Below, piece after piece: positions 5,566-6,889 of a stretch of DNA of 6,889 nt. Below the pieces are notes generated by a model. It was not told the origin of the DNA and searched no databases. It saw nothing but the letters and a program-made list of their open reading frames with translations. The stretch is taken from positions 1 to 6,889 of the forward strand of contig CAMOEE010000138.1 in assembly GCA_946611835.1 (NCBI GenBank). Direction: 5' to 3'. Numbering within the stretch: position 1 is the first letter of the stretch; each line of letters begins with the position of its first letter. A program made the position numbers and the translations under genes. The stretch is from an uncultured Treponema sp. GTDB taxonomy: Bacteria > Spirochaetota > Spirochaetia > Treponematales > Treponemataceae.

Positions 5566-6889
5566 TGAACCTTTGCGACAAGCATTGTCAGGTCATCATG
5601 AAGCCTTGTATCGGCATTGTAGCTCATTACAAGATTTACGATGTCAGTGACGAAATCCTGAGGATCCTTTGATGCACTTGCCTTGATTGTATCAGTGAAA
5701 AGCTGAGTGTCGCCAAGCTCTACCTTGTCTTCGTTCATAACCTCTGAGACACCGTCTGATGCCATCATTATGAGGTCGCCTGAGAAAAGACGCTGCTCAG
5801 AGACCTGAACATCCCCCGGCTCAATCGGGATGATTCCTACGACCGAGCAGTTTGAAGAAAGCGACTTGATTCGATAACCATCAGGTGAGCGGGTTACAAT
5901 GATTGGGTCAGACATGGAAGCGTTGACATAGGTAATCTTCATTTTTTCGGTGTCAACGATACCAATGAAAAGAACCGTGTACTTATCCTGAAGGTGCATA
6001 CCCTTGATAGCCGCATCGACTGAAATAATCATGCCGACAAGGTCTTCTTTATTTTCCTTGATTTTTACGGTGTTCATTACCAATCCCATGACGAGGGCTG
6101 CAGCAAGACCTTTACCGGAAACATCGCCCAGCATGAGGAGTGTTTTGTTCTCATCGATTGGAAGAACTGTGTAATAGTCACCAGAAACATTGATAAGAGG
6201 ACGGAAATATGCGCCCAGCTTGAGGTTCTTGATTTCAGGCATTTTTTTAGGAAGGAAGGAAACCTGTGCGTCAGCAAGCTGCTGCCATTCTGTCGAAAGC
6301 TCGGAAATTTCAGAAAGACTTGAGATGATTCGCGAACGGTTCTGGAATCGGACAAATTCCTCGAAAAGTTTTGAATAAATCTCACTGTCGAAAAGATATG
6401 TATAACGGTTGAAAATATAAAGATGCTCACCGTCACTGGCAAAGAAGAATCCCCGGGCATTTTTTCGCTTATTTACAAGGCCAAAAGATTCGCTGAGGAA
6501 GTTGATGGGATCATGCCAGTCAACTCCGTAGTTCTGCTCAAGTTTGTTGAGGATTGCCGGGTCAGAAGTGATTCTATTGGGGCTATTGTATAGAACATAG
6601 TTTGCGTTTCGGTCTACATAGAGAACTGCACAATCCGCCTCGACCTCAAGGATTTCGGAAACCGCATTGGTGAAGTCTTCAAGAGAATAACAGAAACGGA
6701 GCTTTTCAATGAATTTCGTAAGGAAAAGCGTAGCTCCTGTATCCATTGATTTTTTTTCGATTCGTCCACGGGCGTTCTCGAACAATGTGATACTGGTGAA
6801 AAGCAGGATAGCAAAAAGGAGAGCGGTAACGACAATCGGGAAGATGTTTGAATATGTCCTAAAGTCAGTAAGTTTTGTCTGCGGAGCAA
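5559..6889 (-). CDS. Membrane-anchored SpoIIE/RsbU-type phosphatase (5' end outside window)
   Basis: First visible gene of the phosphatase-STAS operon, predicted to remove phosphate from a STAS-protein serine. The frame stays open to the right edge: 34 codons beyond a TTG at 6785 encode a hydrophobic segment (SNIFPIVVTALLFAILLF, about 6851-6798) followed by a basic stretch, which reads as a transmembrane helix and the start of a cytoplasmic part. So 442 residues are visible and the true start lies further upstream. After the helix comes a region of about 120 residues resembling a GAF-type sensor (about 6730-6350), a short linker (about 6320-6240), and the phosphatase domain with SGDYY (6185-6171), GDVSGKG (6128-6108), MASDG (5765-5751) and LHDDLT (5603-5586). 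Unlike the next gene, it keeps the metal-binding Asp in the first motif. What precedes the helix, perhaps an extracytoplasmic sensor, cannot be seen. The stop is 7 nt before the next phosphatase gene. Confidence 0.93.
   Translation of the reverse strand, partial: APQTKLTDFRTYSNIFPIVVTALLFAILLFTSITLFENARGRIEKKSMDTGATLFLTKFIEKLRFCYSLEDFTNAVSEILEVEADCAVLYVDRNANYVLYNSPNRITSDPAILNKLEQNYGVDWHDPINFLSESFGLVNKRKNARGFFFASDGEHLYIFNRYTYLFDSEIYSKLFEEFVRFQNRSRIISSLSEISELSTEWQQLADAQVSFLPKKMPEIKNLKLGAYFRPLINVSGDYYTVLPIDENKTLLMLGDVSGKGLAAALVMGLVMNTVKIKENKEDLVGMIISVDAAIKGMHLQDKYTVLFIGIVDTEKMKITYVNASMSDPIIVTRSPDGYRIKSLSSNCSVVGIIPIEPGDVQVSEQRLFSGDLIMMASDGVSEVMNEDKVELGDTQLFTDTIKASASKDPQDFVTDIVNLVMSYNADTRLHDDLTMLVAKVQR

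Noticed and set aside
6614..6889. Open minus-strand frame at the right edge, separate from the phosphatase
   Set aside because: It overlaps the phosphatase gene in another frame; the phosphatase frame itself is open through the edge and encodes a membrane helix there.

Overview
The window comes from a bacterial chromosome, most likely a spirochaete and probably a Treponema-like one. This is an inference from the gene content: a lipoprotein with a loose FFSC lipobox, membrane-bound SpoIIE/RsbU phosphatases paired with a STAS protein, moderate GC content and hairpin-rich intergenic repeats. No rRNA or other taxonomic marker is present. No transposase, integrase, CRISPR array or tRNA was found.

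Layout. (1) Positions 1-1409, plus strand: the 3' half of leuS (leucyl-tRNA synthetase), cut by the left edge and ending at a strong intrinsic terminator (1436-1463). (2) Positions 1464-1656: an intergenic stretch dominated by a roughly 30-bp-arm inverted repeat built from 9-bp units (1500-1568), then a compact promoter and Shine-Dalgarno for the next gene. (3) Positions 1657-2013, plus strand: a small single-domain cupin. (4) Positions 2003-2860, minus strand: a lipoprotein D,D-carboxypeptidase of the VanY/M15B type, whose 3' end overlaps the cupin tail to tail by 11 bp. A perfect 12-bp inverted repeat lies near that junction. (5) Positions 2861-3051: a gene-free spacer filled by a cluster of five hairpins that looks like a modular repeat element. 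(6) Positions 3052-6889, minus strand: a tight three-gene operon. In transcription order it holds a membrane-anchored SpoIIE-type phosphatase whose 5' end is off the window, a second SpoIIE-type phosphatase with about nine membrane segments (723 aa), and a STAS anti-anti-sigma-type protein (108 aa). The gaps are 7 nt and 1 nt, so the three are almost certainly co-transcribed and translationally coupled.

How the genes work together. The operon fits the signal-input side of a partner-switching pathway. Membrane-bound PPM phosphatases would dephosphorylate a serine on the STAS protein (Ser56), freeing it to bind an anti-sigma or other kinase partner. Neither the kinase nor the output regulator is in the window. 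leuS, the cupin and the carboxypeptidase look like independent neighbours. The most interesting points are the two unlike phosphatases coupled to one STAS protein, the Asp-to-Glu change in the metal motif of the larger phosphatase, and the structured repeats on either side of the cupin/carboxypeptidase pair.
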